Positions 1-10,626 of a DNA stretch of 64,000 nt are shown here, piece after piece (the stretch's first letter is position 1; each line of letters begins with the position of its first letter). The stretch comes from CAWUJK01 sp963922865 (GTDB lineage: Bacteria > Patescibacteriota > Gracilibacteria > BD1-5 > UBA6164): positions 1 to 64,000 of the forward strand of contig CAWUJK010000004.1 of the NCBI GenBank assembly GCA_963922865.1, given 5' to 3'. The position numbers were made by a program, and so were the translations under genes. The notes under the pieces were generated by a model. That model was not told where the DNA came from and did not search any database. It worked only from the letters and a program-made list of their open reading frames with translations.

Positions 1-227
1 TTTATTAATAAATAAATCCAAACTATAAAGAAAAATGTAGATATATATCATGCACTTGTCCAATAATAATCTATAATCAAATCTAAACATAAGTCTATGT
101 AAAATCATCATCAACATCACCAGTGTATATGCAATCATATATTCCAAAGAATTAATATTAACACAAGTCATATTAATATATATAATTTTGAGAGTCAGCT
201 GTATTTTATTTTTTTTTCTTTTTTCAT
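1..227 (-). CDS. Membrane protein, C-terminus beyond the left edge
   Basis: Reading from the ATG at 227, the frame is open to the window edge with TGA as Gly. The protein starts with a Lys-rich segment (MKKEKKIKYS), followed by a hydrophobic stretch at about residues 13-35 and a second one at the truncated end, so at least two membrane helices are likely. A short Trp/Cys/Gly-rich segment (HIHWGCGGGF) lies between them. It starts 4 nt after the stop of the gene at 232-954, so it is the third gene of a minus-strand operon. I do not recognise the family. Confidence 0.6.
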
Positions 228-231
228 TTTT

Positions 232-954
232 TTACTTGTTCAAATAATATTTTAATATATATCATCTTTTTTTATTATCAGTAATTTTAGAGAATGTATT
301 ATTTATTTTACTTAGGTTTATTATAAGCTTATTCAAATTATTTTCAAAGTTTGTTGTTTCCATATGTACTTTTATGTTATCATTAAAATTTTTATCTATT
401 ATTGTATTTTTTAAATAAGAACTATTTTTGTAAAAACTATATTCTGCTAAATTAGATATAAAAGTTTCATATTCACTATGATTATAATTTAGTTTAGAAA
501 ACTTTTCTTTTGTAAGGATTTTTAAAATACTTTTGTAATAATCTCTATAAGAAGATTTATTTTCTATTAATTCTCCCCTAAACCATAATTTTGAATTTTC
601 TAAATTAAAATCAGTTATAAATCATACTGGAATAATAAAACTTAATTTTTTACCTTTATCTATTTTATTTTGACTTGTTCATAAAAATCATACTGGAATA
701 GAAAAATTAAAATTTTTATCATTTGTGCTCTTTTTGAGATTACTTCAAAAAAATCAAAGCTTTAGCTGAGAATATTTTGAAAAAAAACTTTTTTTATCAG
801 CAATATCTATAATTTTACTTCAGTTACAAATTTCTTCAAAATTATATCATGTTTTATTTATATTTGCATTATCACAATATCAAATATCTCAATATGAGTT
901 ATTTATAGCAAACAATCATAAAAAAACAAATATTAATATTTTAATTGTTTTCAT
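232..954 (-). CDS. Secreted hypothetical protein, 240 aa
   Basis: An N-terminal signal peptide is clear: MKTIK, a hydrophobic core, then a polar mature region starting near residue 20. The mature part contains two similar phrases, FSIPVGFLG and LSFIIPVGF, about 25 residues apart, suggesting a small internal beta repeat. The C-terminal half is Asn/Lys-rich and probably helical. It lies 3 nt downstream of the gene at 958-2166 and is probably co-transcribed with it and with the membrane protein at 1-227. No known domain is recognised; an envelope or exported role is inferred only from the signal peptide. Confidence 0.65.
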
Positions 955-957
955 AAA

Positions 958-2166
958 TTAATTGTTATAAATTACATGAATAGAATTTCTATCAATTTCT
1001 AATTCTTTTCCAGTAATCTCTTTATAAAGACTATACACACTCAAATCTATGTTAAAATATTTTATATTGTTTTTTATTTTAAAAAACCATCAAATTCATT
1101 TATTTCAAATATTTTTAACATTATAGTTTTTCCTTAGATTATTTTTATCATTATCATTTTTAAAGTTTCATTTAAAAATATTGTTTATAAAAAACTTTGT
1201 GTCTGAAATATCTAATTCTTCTTCGTTTTCAAAAGTATTGTTAAAATAAACTGATCAATTTCATCATAAAAAATTGTATTTTTTAAAATTTTTAAATTTA
1301 TTATTTATATAAGTTGTTGTATGAAACTGTTGTCAGTCAAAATTGTTTCATCAAAAATCTATTTGATTTGATATAAATGATGAGTTTTTGAAATATCAAT
1401 CTGTTTCAAACTTTATGATATATGGATCTAGTGTATAGTGAGTTTTTTTGAAATTTATATTAGAATCTTTTATCAAAAAAATATTTTTAAAAGTGTAATC
1501 AGAGCTAATATCAACATTTATTATAGAATTTTTGATAACTATTTGAGAAAAAAAGTGTTTTATAAAGCTTCATCTCCAAAAGTAATATTCAGCTCAAAAT
1601 TGAGTTCATGGCTTTATATTTATTATAGAATCTATTATTTTTATTCAATTAAAACCTTTTCTATTTTGATTTGGAGTCAAAAAATATTTTCAATGCTTCG
1701 AATTATCCCAAAAATTAGTATTTTTAAAAATTATTTTTCAAGTTCAATCCGGGATATAGAAATAAAAACTTTGAACAACAAAAGAATTTTCTCAAACTCA
1801 TTCTAGCAAAAGTTCATTTTTATATGTTTCCCCATCAAAATTTAGTCTGATCATGTCAGATGATAAATCATTAGTAGTACAATTTATTTTTATTTTAAAA
1901 GTCATTCATGAAGCGCTTTGCTCATTTCAAACTTTGTTAATATTTGTATTTATATATTCTATAGACTTTTCTATTCAAGCTTTTAATGATTGATATGGTT
2001 TACTGTCATCAAAAGCCACAGCTTTTTCATCATCTCAATCTATACAGTCGATTAGAGTATGATTATTTATTGCATCAGATTGAGCAAAACTATTTGAAAA
2101 ATAAAATATAAAACAAAATATTGAAAATATAAACAAAGCACCTTTTTTATAAATTTTTGAGTCCAT
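958..2166 (-). CDS. Secreted hypothetical protein, 402 aa
   Basis: The first gene of a minus-strand operon. The N-terminus has a signal peptide (basic start, hydrophobic core ending near FSNSFAQSDA at about residue 30). The mature protein is rich in Asn, Phe, Trp and Gly with alternating hydrophobic residues, as in beta-rich surface proteins; most of its glycines are TGA. Only the code-25 reading gives one continuous frame of 403 codons. I recognise no domain. Its partners at 232-954 and 1-227 are also exported or membrane proteins, so the three may form one envelope complex (inference). Confidence 0.65.
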
Positions 2167-2272
2167 CCTTTTTTATAATATATTAAAATAATCATAATTA
2201 TTATATATTTTTTAAAAATAAGTAAAGATACTTTAAAATCCTGTATAAATCTTTTTAATTTTTTAGCTTTTA

Positions 2273-2281
2273 TGCTATAAT
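2273..2281 (+). promoter_or_regulatory. Extended -10 promoter for the VirD4-like gene
   Basis: TGCTATAAT is an extended -10 element (TGn-TATAAT), with a T-rich but poor -35 about 17 nt upstream. It lies 80 nt before the ATG at 2361, in the 194-bp divergent region between the secreted-protein operon and the ATPase gene. Confidence 0.45.
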
Positions 2282-2360
2282 AAAATCATCATCATACTTA
2301 TGATATTTTTTGAATTTATTCTAAAGACCAAAAACATTTTATATTATTAAATACTTTTAG

Positions 2361-4793
2361 ATGAATTGGTACTATACTTTGTCTTTTATTATCACAATTT
2401 TAATAACTTTTTTTGTATTTGTGTGTTTTATACGAATGAGGGTTAATTTTAAAAGAACTCTAAACTTAGCTTTTTTAAGAGTAACTTTACCCAAAAAAGA
2501 GAGTGATTTAGACGAAAAAAAAGAAACAACCAAAGACTTTAAAGAAATGATTTGACTTATGGAACAGTTATTAGCTTCACTTAAAAGCTTGTATTGTTCA
2601 AAAATAATTTCCAAATTAACATGACAAGACATTATCAGTTTTGAATACATAGCACACGAAAATGAAATATTTTTTTATATAGTAAGCCCAAAAAAATATA
2701 AAAATCTAATAGAAAAACAAGTAAGTTCTTTTTATACAGACGCAGTTGTAGAAGAGACAACAGAGATAAATATTTTTGAAAATAAAAAATATATTGAATC
2801 AAGCTACCTAAACACATCTACAAATTTTTTTTACCCTATAAAAACATACACAAAACTTGAAAGTGATCCAATAAACAATATTACCAACGCATTTAGTAAA
2901 TTAGAAGAAGATGAAAGTGCAGTATTACAAATTCTTTTAAGACCAACTTGAGATGATTGGCAAAAAGATTGTATGAGCGCAAGTTCTAAAATAATGAAAT
3001 GAAAAAAAGCTTGATTTTCTCTAAACCCATTAAAAATACTAATATCAATCATTGAATTATTCTCTACACCAGAAGAAAATAATTCGATAAAAAATGAAAA
3101 TGAGACATCAGCCTTGACTCAAGAAAGAGCAAAAACAGTTGATGAAAAAGCAGATAAAACCGGTTATGAAGCTGTTATTAGAGTTATAACAACTTGAAAT
3201 GATAAGTCTATGGTAGAAGCAGAGCTTAAAAATATAATATCAAGCTTCACTCAATTTTCTCATCCTGACTTTAATAAATTTAAGTTTACACTAAGACATT
3301 CTCCTAAAACTATATTAAAAAATTATATATTTAGATTCATGTCTAAACCAATATGGCTTAGAAAAATGATACTAAATACAGAAGAAATAGCCTCTATTTT
3401 TCATTTTCCACATATAAAATACAATAAAACACCAGAGATAAAATGGCAAAACTTCAAACTAGTAAAAGCACCAAAAAATATTCCAAAAGAATGAATATTG
3501 ATATGACATAATGTATATAGAGGAATAAAAAAAGAAATAAAAGTAAAAAATGAAGATAGATTTAGACATTTTTATGTAATATGACAGACTTGAACCTGAA
3601 AATCATCTATATTCCAAACGATGATAAGGCAAGACCTAAGAGAATGAAAATGAGTATGTGTAATTGATCCTCACTGAGATTTAGTAAAAGATGTACTACC
3701 ATTCATTCCAAGAGAAAGAGCAGATGATGTTATATATTTTGATCCAAGTGATTTAGATAGACCTATGTGATTAAATTTATTGGAAGCAGAAACAACCGAA
3801 GAAAAAGAAATGGTAGCTATGGACGCACTAAACATAATGATTAAACTTTTTTGAAATGAAATATTTGGACCAAGGCTACAAGACTATTTTAGAAATGCCG
3901 TTTTAGCATTGATGGATTATCCAAGTGGATGAGCAATCACAGATGTAATTAGAATATTTACTGATATGGAATTTCAAAGAGATAGAGTTAGACATATAAA
4001 AAACCCAATAGTGAGAGCTTGGTGGGAAAAAACTTATGCATCTATGTGAGAAAGAGAAAAACAAGAAATCATACCATATTTTGCAGCAAAATTTGGTCAA
4101 TTCATTACAAATAAAATGATGAGAAACATCATATGACAAATAAAAAGCTCGTTTGATATTATGGATGTAATGCAAGGTAAAAAAATACTTCTTGTTAATC
4201 TATCAAAAGGTAGACTTTGAGATCTAAATTCAAAACTACTTTGAATGGTACTTGTATCAAAATTACAAATGGCAGCTATGAGGAGAGATAATATCCCAAA
4301 AGACCAAAGAACAGATTTTTATTTATATATAGATGAATTTCAAAATTATGTAACCGACTCTATAGAATCAATACTCTCAGAAGCAAGAAAATATAGACTT
4401 TCATTGAATATAGCACATCAATATCTATGACAATTGGAACAATCTGATGCTTTAACTAAATCTAGTTTAAATCTTAAACAAGCTATATTTGGTAATGTGT
4501 GAAATGTTATGAGTTATAAAATATGACCAGAAGATTGAGAATTTATGGCAAAATATTACGCTCCAACATTCTCAGAACAAGATTTAGTTAATATGGATAA
4601 GTTCAAATCAGTAAACAAAATAGTGGTTGATAACCAACCAACTACGCCATTTTCTATGATACCCTTAAACCCTTATCTTGAAAACTGAGACCATAAAGTA
4701 TCAAAAGCCTTAGTAGAACTATCTAGATTAAAATATGGGCGTGATAAAGATTTTGTTAGCAAAGAAATAGAATATAGAATATGAGTAATGTAG
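2361..4793 (+). CDS. VirD4/TraG-like type IV secretion coupling ATPase
   Basis: An 810-aa protein with an N-terminal membrane helix (about residues 5-25). The Walker A motif GQTGTGKS is at residues 408-415, all three glycines being TGA. It is followed by VCVIDPHGDLV, and by a second acidic motif YLYIDEFQNY near residue 655, as in VirD4/TraD/HerA-like DNA pumps with a TraM-recognition region. CPR genomes carry such coupling ATPases without full conjugation machinery; roles in DNA uptake or transfer or in protein export are possible. The coiled-coil gene at 4802 follows after 8 nt and probably forms an operon with it. The ATPase family is confident; the substrate is unknown. Confidence 0.85.
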
Positions 4794-4801
4794 TATAAAA
4801 T

Positions 4802-5602
4802 ATGTCAGAAATAAAAAAATTAAAATCTGAAATTCAAAGTTTAAAAAATTTGAATACTAACTTAGAAAAAAAGTTAAACATAGCTAAATTTTTTCTACAA
4901 AGAGAAATAAAAGAGTCAGTAAGAAAAATAAATAAAAGAAAAATAAATAACTCTAGTTGTGAGATAAAAACTAGATTTGCAAATGATAATCTAGAAGAAC
5001 TTATTACAAAAAAAATAAGAAACTATTTTTGAGACTATACTTTGATGAATATATCTAGTTCTATAATAAAAAATATAATTTCAGCAGAAATAGCATATTA
5101 TAATTTAAAACAAAACCCCAATTATGATGGTTTTTGAGTAATAAGCTCTTATCATAAAGCACTTGATGGTATAATAGAGCAAACAATAACTAAATGATAT
5201 AGAAAATTTGCAAAAAAAGAAGGGCAAATACATTTGAGAAAAAATAATCCTTTAGAAAAATCATTACACAATGTAGTAAATAAATGATACATACTAAGCG
5301 TTTGAAGATTATTTCATATATTAAAGATAATCAAAAGTAATACTATATCCTATGATTATGTAAATAACTTTGAAAAATATCTAGATAAATATTATTACTT
5401 AAAAGAAAATCTTTTATCAAACAATGAATTTTTTAAAATTTTTTCTAAACTTATAAATACTGAAATGCTATGAAAAAAAAGACATTCAGGTCAGATAAAT
5501 TTTGTAGATACAAGAAAAGCTAGACAGTATTTGATTTGAAATTTAAAAAACAAGAATAGCTTAATATATTTGTTATTAAAATCTGAAGATACAGCTTATT
5601 AG
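4802..5602 (+). CDS. Hypothetical coiled-coil protein, 266 aa
   Basis: Starts 8 nt after the VirD4-like ATPase and ends in a strong terminator, so the two form a bicistronic unit. Residues 1-60 are a Lys/Glu/Leu-rich heptad coiled coil; the remainder is a basic, mostly helical domain rich in Tyr and Asn. No signal peptide or membrane segment is visible. The family is not recognised. Linkage to the ATPase suggests an accessory factor, but this is inference from position only. Confidence 0.7.
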
Positions 5603-5631
5603 AAAACTAAATTTTGTATTTAGTTTTTTTT
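5603..5631 (+). terminator. Rho-independent terminator
   Basis: A perfect 10-bp stem (AAAACTAAAT with ATTTAGTTTT, 5-nt loop) runs directly into a T tract. It begins one base after the TAG of the coiled-coil gene and closes the 2361-5602 unit. Confidence 0.8.
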
Positions 5632-5673
5632 GTTTATAATTTTATTAGATAATTTTTAATATCTTAAATAAAG

Positions 5674-6114
5674 ATGAAAAATATAATAAATATAGTTTTA
5701 TTATCCCCTATTTTGATATATGTTCTTTTATTATTTATAAACATAGAAATTTTAAAATTTGAACAAAAAATTAATATATTTTGGATTTGGGAAATAAACA
5801 TAGCAATTATAGCATTTATATCAATATTTTTTATATTATATATATTTTTAATGTATTTTTCATGAAAATTTTTTACTTTTTTTATTGCAGTAAAAAATAA
5901 ATCTTTAGAACAAGAAAAAATAAAATTAAAATCTCAATTATCAGACAAAATACCCCAAATAGAAGAAAAAATGCAACAAAAATTTGATGAAACTATAAGT
6001 GAGATAAAAAAAATAAACAATAAAAATTTGGAACTTTATAAAAAAGAAAACTCCAAAATAATATGAAAGTTGGAATTTGAAATCCAAAACCTAAAAAATA
6101 ATTTAAAGAAATAA
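5674..6114 (+). CDS. Small membrane protein with C-terminal coiled coil, 146 aa
   Basis: Two hydrophobic segments (about residues 5-25 and 40-72) anchor the N-terminus. Residues 80-146 form a Lys/Glu/Leu/Gln-rich coiled coil (QQKFDETISEIKKINNKN). The layout resembles small DivIC-like or RmuC-like membrane coiled-coil proteins, but no family signature is visible. The rsmI start lies 6 nt downstream, so the two are probably co-transcribed. Confidence 0.65.
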
Positions 6115-6120
6115 AAAACC

Positions 6121-6795
6121 ATGTTATACATAGTATCAACACCAATCTGAAATTTATGAGATATAAGCTATAGAGCAATAGAGACACTTCAAAATGTAGA
6201 TTATATAGCTTGTGAAGACACAAGAACTAGTTCTACCCTACTAAATCATTATAAAATTAAAAAACCACTTACAAGTTTTCATTCTTACTCAAAGCAAACT
6301 AAAACTGATAAAATAATATTTGACTTAAAAAAATGAAAAACTATTGCACTTATATCTGATGCTTGAACACCCGGAATATCTGACCCATGATATATACTTA
6401 TAAAAGAAGCACTGAAGCAAAACATAGAAATAGTACCTATACCATGAGTGACAGCATTTACAACAGCACTATCTGCTAGTTGAATGCCAATGAATCATTT
6501 TTTATATCTTTGATTTTTGCCAATAAAAAAATGAAGACAAACATTATTTAAAAAATTAATTGAAATAAAAAAAGAAAAAAATGCTCCAACAATAGTTATT
6601 TATGAATCAGTTCATAGAATAATGAAAACCTTAAACGAAATAAAAAACTATTTTTGAGAAAAACATCATGTAGTAGTCGCAAGAGAATTAACCAAAAAAT
6701 TTGAAGAATTCAATAGGTGAACTATAACTGAAATATTGAAACATTATGAAAATAATAACTCTAAAATAAAGTGAGAGTTTGTTATACTACTTTAA
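6121..6795 (+). CDS. rsmI: 16S rRNA (cytidine1402-2'-O)-methyltransferase RsmI
   Basis: RsmI uses SAM to 2'-O-methylate C1402 in the decoding centre of 16S rRNA. The 224-aa product shows the family motifs in order: YIVSTPIGNLGDIS at the N-terminus, ACEDTRTSSTLLNHY, SDAGTPGISDPGY and IPIPGVTAFTTALSASG. ESVHRI follows near residue 160 and VVARELTKKFEEF near 185. Many of these glycines are TGA. It is shorter than E. coli RsmI (about 286 aa) because the C-terminal extension is missing. It follows the membrane coiled-coil gene by 6 nt. Confidence 0.93.
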
Positions 6796-6822
6796 TAATT
6801 TTTAGTTTATACTTATATAAAA

Positions 6823-7557
6823 ATGAAAAGTATGCAAAAATTTACAAAAATAACTCATAAAAAATTCATTAATCATTACAAAATAAAAAAAACCCCCTCT
6901 GAGATAGATAAAAAACTTTTACAAAAAACCCAAAAATACTTAAATTTTGTAAAATGGATACCCTGACTTAGGATGATTTGAGTATGAAATAGTGTTTCAA
7001 TGAACTATAGCACCAAAAAAAGTGATATAGATTTATTTATAGTTACTACCCAAAACAGCATGTGGCTAAATAGAGCCTTAATAACATTAATATTTCAAAT
7101 AATTTGACAAAGAAAAACAAAAAATAAACACCAACAAAAATTTTGTCTTAGTTTTTTTTCTAGTATAGAAGGACTTAATTTTAATTCATGGAAACTAAAA
7201 CAAGACATTTATTTATATTTTCGGATAATATATTTTAAACCAATTTTAAATTATAATAACACTTATAGTTTATTTTTAAGCAAAAATTCTTCTTGGGCTA
7301 ATTTTGATGATTACTCAAAAATCATAGAAACAAATAAAACATATATAAAATATGAAAAAAATATAGAAAATATAAAAGATAATTTTTTAATAATGTTTAT
7401 TGATAAATTAATAAAGAAAATATTGCTGAAAAGAACTTTAAATACACAAAAAAAACTCAAATACCCTTTTTGAGTGATAATAAATGATAATTTATTAAAA
7501 TTTCACGATAAAGATATTAGAAAAAAAATAAGAAACAAACTTTTAATAAACACCTAA
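6823..7557 (+). CDS. Nucleotidyltransferase-domain protein
   Basis: The 244-aa product contains a pol-beta-type nucleotidyltransferase signature, GVGNSVSM (the usual G-S motif) followed by KSDIDLFIV, where the two aspartates would bind metal. No HEPN partner or second domain is evident, and the C-terminus is basic. The substrate is unknown. The codon at 7222 is CGG, in the context YLYF-X-IIYFKP, discussed separately as possible Trp. Its last 15 bp overlap the convergent prephenate dehydratase gene. Confidence 0.7.
7222..7224 (+). other. In-frame CGG codon, possible Trp
   Basis: One of only two CGG codons I found in the annotated reading frames. It lies in the nucleotidyltransferase gene between YLYF and IIYFKP, an aromatic and hydrophobic run where Trp fits better than Arg. 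Confidence 0.45.
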
Positions 7558-8355
7558 AATCCTAATATCTTTAGTAAAAAATTCTAGTTCCCTTAAAGCT
7601 TTTTTTATATTTTCATCTTTGATATTTCATTCAAAATCAAGCCAAAAATAATAAGAAAAAGATTCTTTATAACTAGGAAGACTTTCTATTTTTTTTAGAT
7701 TTATATTATTCGTGGCAAAAGCTCAAAGACATTTATATAAACTAGAAGGAATATCTTTAGCCTCAAAAATTATACTTATTTTTGAACTTTTTTTATTATA
7801 TTTTAAACTAGAATTTTTTGGTACTATAATAGCAAATCTAGTAGTATTTTTATCATTATCAGCAATATTTTCATCCAAAATATTTAAACCATAAATTTTT
7901 GCAGCTTCTACTGAACATATAGCAGCAATTCATCTTTGCTCACTTTCAGAAACATATTTGGCAGATAAAGCAGTATCTGAAAAATTAACAGGACTTATAT
8001 TTTTATTTTTTAAATACTTATGACATTGCTCTAGCGCTGGATTTTGAGAATATGCCCTTTTTATATTATCTAAACTATCTTCCTTAGAACAAAGACAGTG
8101 CTTTATTTCTAAATAATATTCTCAAATTATTTTAAAATCATATTTTAAAAACCCATATAAATTAGGGTGAATACTTCACATATATGAATTTTCTATTGCT
8201 AGAACTCATATAGCATCAGTTCAAATTTTTTCCCAAACATCTATAAAATCTGACATTCAAACTATGTCATTTATTTTAACACTTAAATTTTTTTGTATTT
8301 GTTTTGAAGCCATATACATATAACTTCAAGGATTTCATTGATAATATATATTCAT
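7543..8355 (-). CDS. pheA: Prephenate dehydratase (PheA type)
   Basis: Converts prephenate to phenylpyruvate for phenylalanine synthesis. The 270-aa protein begins with YYQGNPGSYMYMASKQ (family: G-x-x-G-[TS]-[FY]-[ST]) and has VLAIENSYMGSI. NTTRFAII matches the catalytic TRF motif near residue 180. The C-terminal ACT domain carries the ESLPSYKESFSYYFWLDFEG motif (usual ESRP for Phe sensing). It is the last gene of the minus-strand operon from 11679, 4 nt after the glycosyltransferase. No other aromatic biosynthesis genes are in the window, which is odd for a reduced genome. Confidence 0.9.
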
Positions 8356-8359
8356 AATC

Positions 8360-9178
8360 TTATTTGTTTGTTAATATTTTTAATATAAAAACCATGATAG
8401 CCTTATATAACCTTTTTATTCGTTGTATCTTTTTAGGTCAGCTTATAAGTCTATAAAACCACTCAAATCATATTTTTCTATAAATCTTAGGAGCCCTTTT
8501 TTGAAATCAAATAAAATAATCAAAACTACTTCATACTCAAAGTCATAACTTTATATTTTCACATCTTCACATCAGCTCAACTACATTTTTCTCTTGAGCT
8601 TTCATTCACAAAGTTGAAAACAAAATGGATACATTTGATTCTTTTATTTTTTTTATTATTTTTTCACTATCTTCTTTTTTATAAATAAAATACTGAAAAT
8701 CTAGTTTAGGAAACTTTTTACCCAAATTCTCTCTAAAATTTTTTTGTGATTCACATTTTGCTAAATCTTGAGGAAAATAAGGATCAATTATAGCAATTTT
8801 TATATTATTTTTTCTAGAAAACTCTATTAAATCAAAAGTTAAATCACTACCACATATTCTATCTCAATACTTTTTATATAAAAATTTTTTTCTAAAAAAT
8901 AGATTAAAAAAATAGTAAGGCAGTAAAAATATTTCTAGAAATATATTCTTTTTATTTTCCAAAATTTGAGCTCAAACATATAATCAAATTCAATCAGGAG
9001 TTAAATAATTGGCTTTTTGTATGATATTTTTAAATTCCCTATCTTCTAAGGTGTTTAATAATATTTCAGGATTTGGTGTAAAAACTATATTTTTAATACC
9101 TTTTTTTAAGTCTTTTGTCAAGGTATTTAAAAAATCTTCATACTTTAGTTTACTTATATTTATTCAAAAAATTTCCAT
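8360..9178 (-). CDS. WecG/TagA/CpsF family glycosyltransferase
   Basis: A 272-aa GT26-family enzyme that transfers ManNAc(A)- or Glc-type sugars onto lipid-linked glycan carriers at the membrane. Visible motifs are TPNPEILLN, a DGIGLY segment (TPDG-type), RICGSDLTFD, and GLGVGSSFDYFIG followed by RAPKIYRKIGFEWFYRLI near the C-terminus. These are the standard order for WecG/TagA. The CGA codon near the C-terminus lies in KKIQ-X-IKRLYK. Start at 9178, 2 nt after the pilin-like gene, so translational coupling is likely. Confidence 0.88.
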
Positions 9179-9180
9179 AT

Positions 9181-10626
9181 TTATTTAAAATTCTTTTTTA
9201 TTAAAAAAGTTTTTTCTATTTTTTCATCTGTATTATAACAATCATATTTACTAAAATAAACTAATTTCAAAGTTAATAATGAATTATCATAATTTACCAC
9301 AAACTCTTTAATAGGAATTTTTAGTAAATAATCATAAAACTTATTATAAGCTAAACTTTTATAAGTTCAATCTAAAAAATTATTTCTACTATTTTTATTT
9401 CATCTAAATCATGTATCATATTCTAGTCATTTTTCATAAATTTCTAGTTTATTGTCATCTATAGTTAGTAAATTATTATCTGATTGATTAAAAAAAGGAT
9501 AAAATGTATCATTTATATCTAATCTCACATAATAACTACCAGTATTTGAAAAATTATTAATTCCCTTTATTGTTATAAAATCATTATCAAAATTCTTTTT
9601 TGTTCCTCAAGAAAAACTAAAAATTAACTTATTGTCTTCTATTTTATAACTATCTCACACTCATACTCTATAATCTGATATATCTATACTTAGTTTATTC
9701 ATATTATTTCCATTTTCTATGATTTTTTCTCAATTTTGATCAAAAAATTCTATACTAAATTCTTTAATATTATTTTGTGATATTCATTTTAAAGTAAGCG
9801 AGGGAGTTTCTATTTGTTTTGAATAAAACTTTAATATTTCAGCTTTTCAAGAATTAGATATATACAAAGCATTTTCTGAAATATTATATAATAGACCAGT
9901 AGGCTCAAAAAGTCAATCATTTTCATTAAGAAGTATATCTATTTTATCTTTTTTAGTATCATAGTATAAAACTCGATTATTCAAAGTATCAGATATAAAT
10001 AAAATATCTCAATTTTTAGCTAATCAAGTAGGGTTATTTAAATAAATATCTATTCATTTAGATCAAGCTTTAAACTCATCTCAAAAAATTCATTTTCAAA
10101 CTACAGTTTTCCATTCTCCTACTTCTTCTTTAACTATAATATGTTTTTTAGTTAAAGATTTATATTTTTTTCAATCTATTTCTATTGGTTTTGATTCTAA
10201 TATCTCATTAAAATTTTTAAAAATATCTTCTGTATTCTCTTCAAATGCTATAAAATTTTTTATAAACAAGTGATTAGTATTTGTGTTTTCACTTCAAGAT
10301 AAACAATACACTCAATCATTTTGTTCATTTATTATGGAGCCAGTGCTTCATATATAAGTAAATCAACCTTCATCAAAGTTACTATTTATTTTTAGTATAA
10401 CTCAACTAGTTGTTTTTTGAGGAGTGAAATTTTTGTCTATCCTAGAAAATATATCATTAATTTTGTTTTCAAAAACTAAATAGTTATCATTATCATCAAA
10501 ACTTTTTTCTTGTGTAGTTACATTTTTTATTCATCAAGAAATAAGAGCTCAAATAGAAATCATTAGTATTGTTGAAATACTAACTCATACCAAAACCTCT
10601 ATTAATGTAAATCATTTTTTATTCAT
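9181..10626 (-). CDS. Type IV pilin-like protein with NHL-like repeats
   Basis: The N-terminus is a class III prepilin signal: MNKKGFTLIEVLVGVSI, with the cleavage glycine (TGA) before FTLIE and the +5 Glu, followed by a hydrophobic helix. In the middle (about residues 220-310) are two NHL-type beta-propeller blades, PTGLAKNGDILFISDTLNN-X-VLYYD and EPTGLLYNISENALYISNSG, where X is CGA and fits Arg. The rest is Asn/Asp-rich and unassigned. At 481 aa it is far longer than a normal pilin. It could be a minor pilin, a pseudopilin or an adhesin. It overlaps the delta-prime gene by 8 nt. Confidence 0.82.

Noticed and set aside
1438..1806. Long plus-strand frame of 122 codons
   Set aside because: It lies antisense inside the 402-aa secreted-protein gene on the minus strand, which reads through in code 25.
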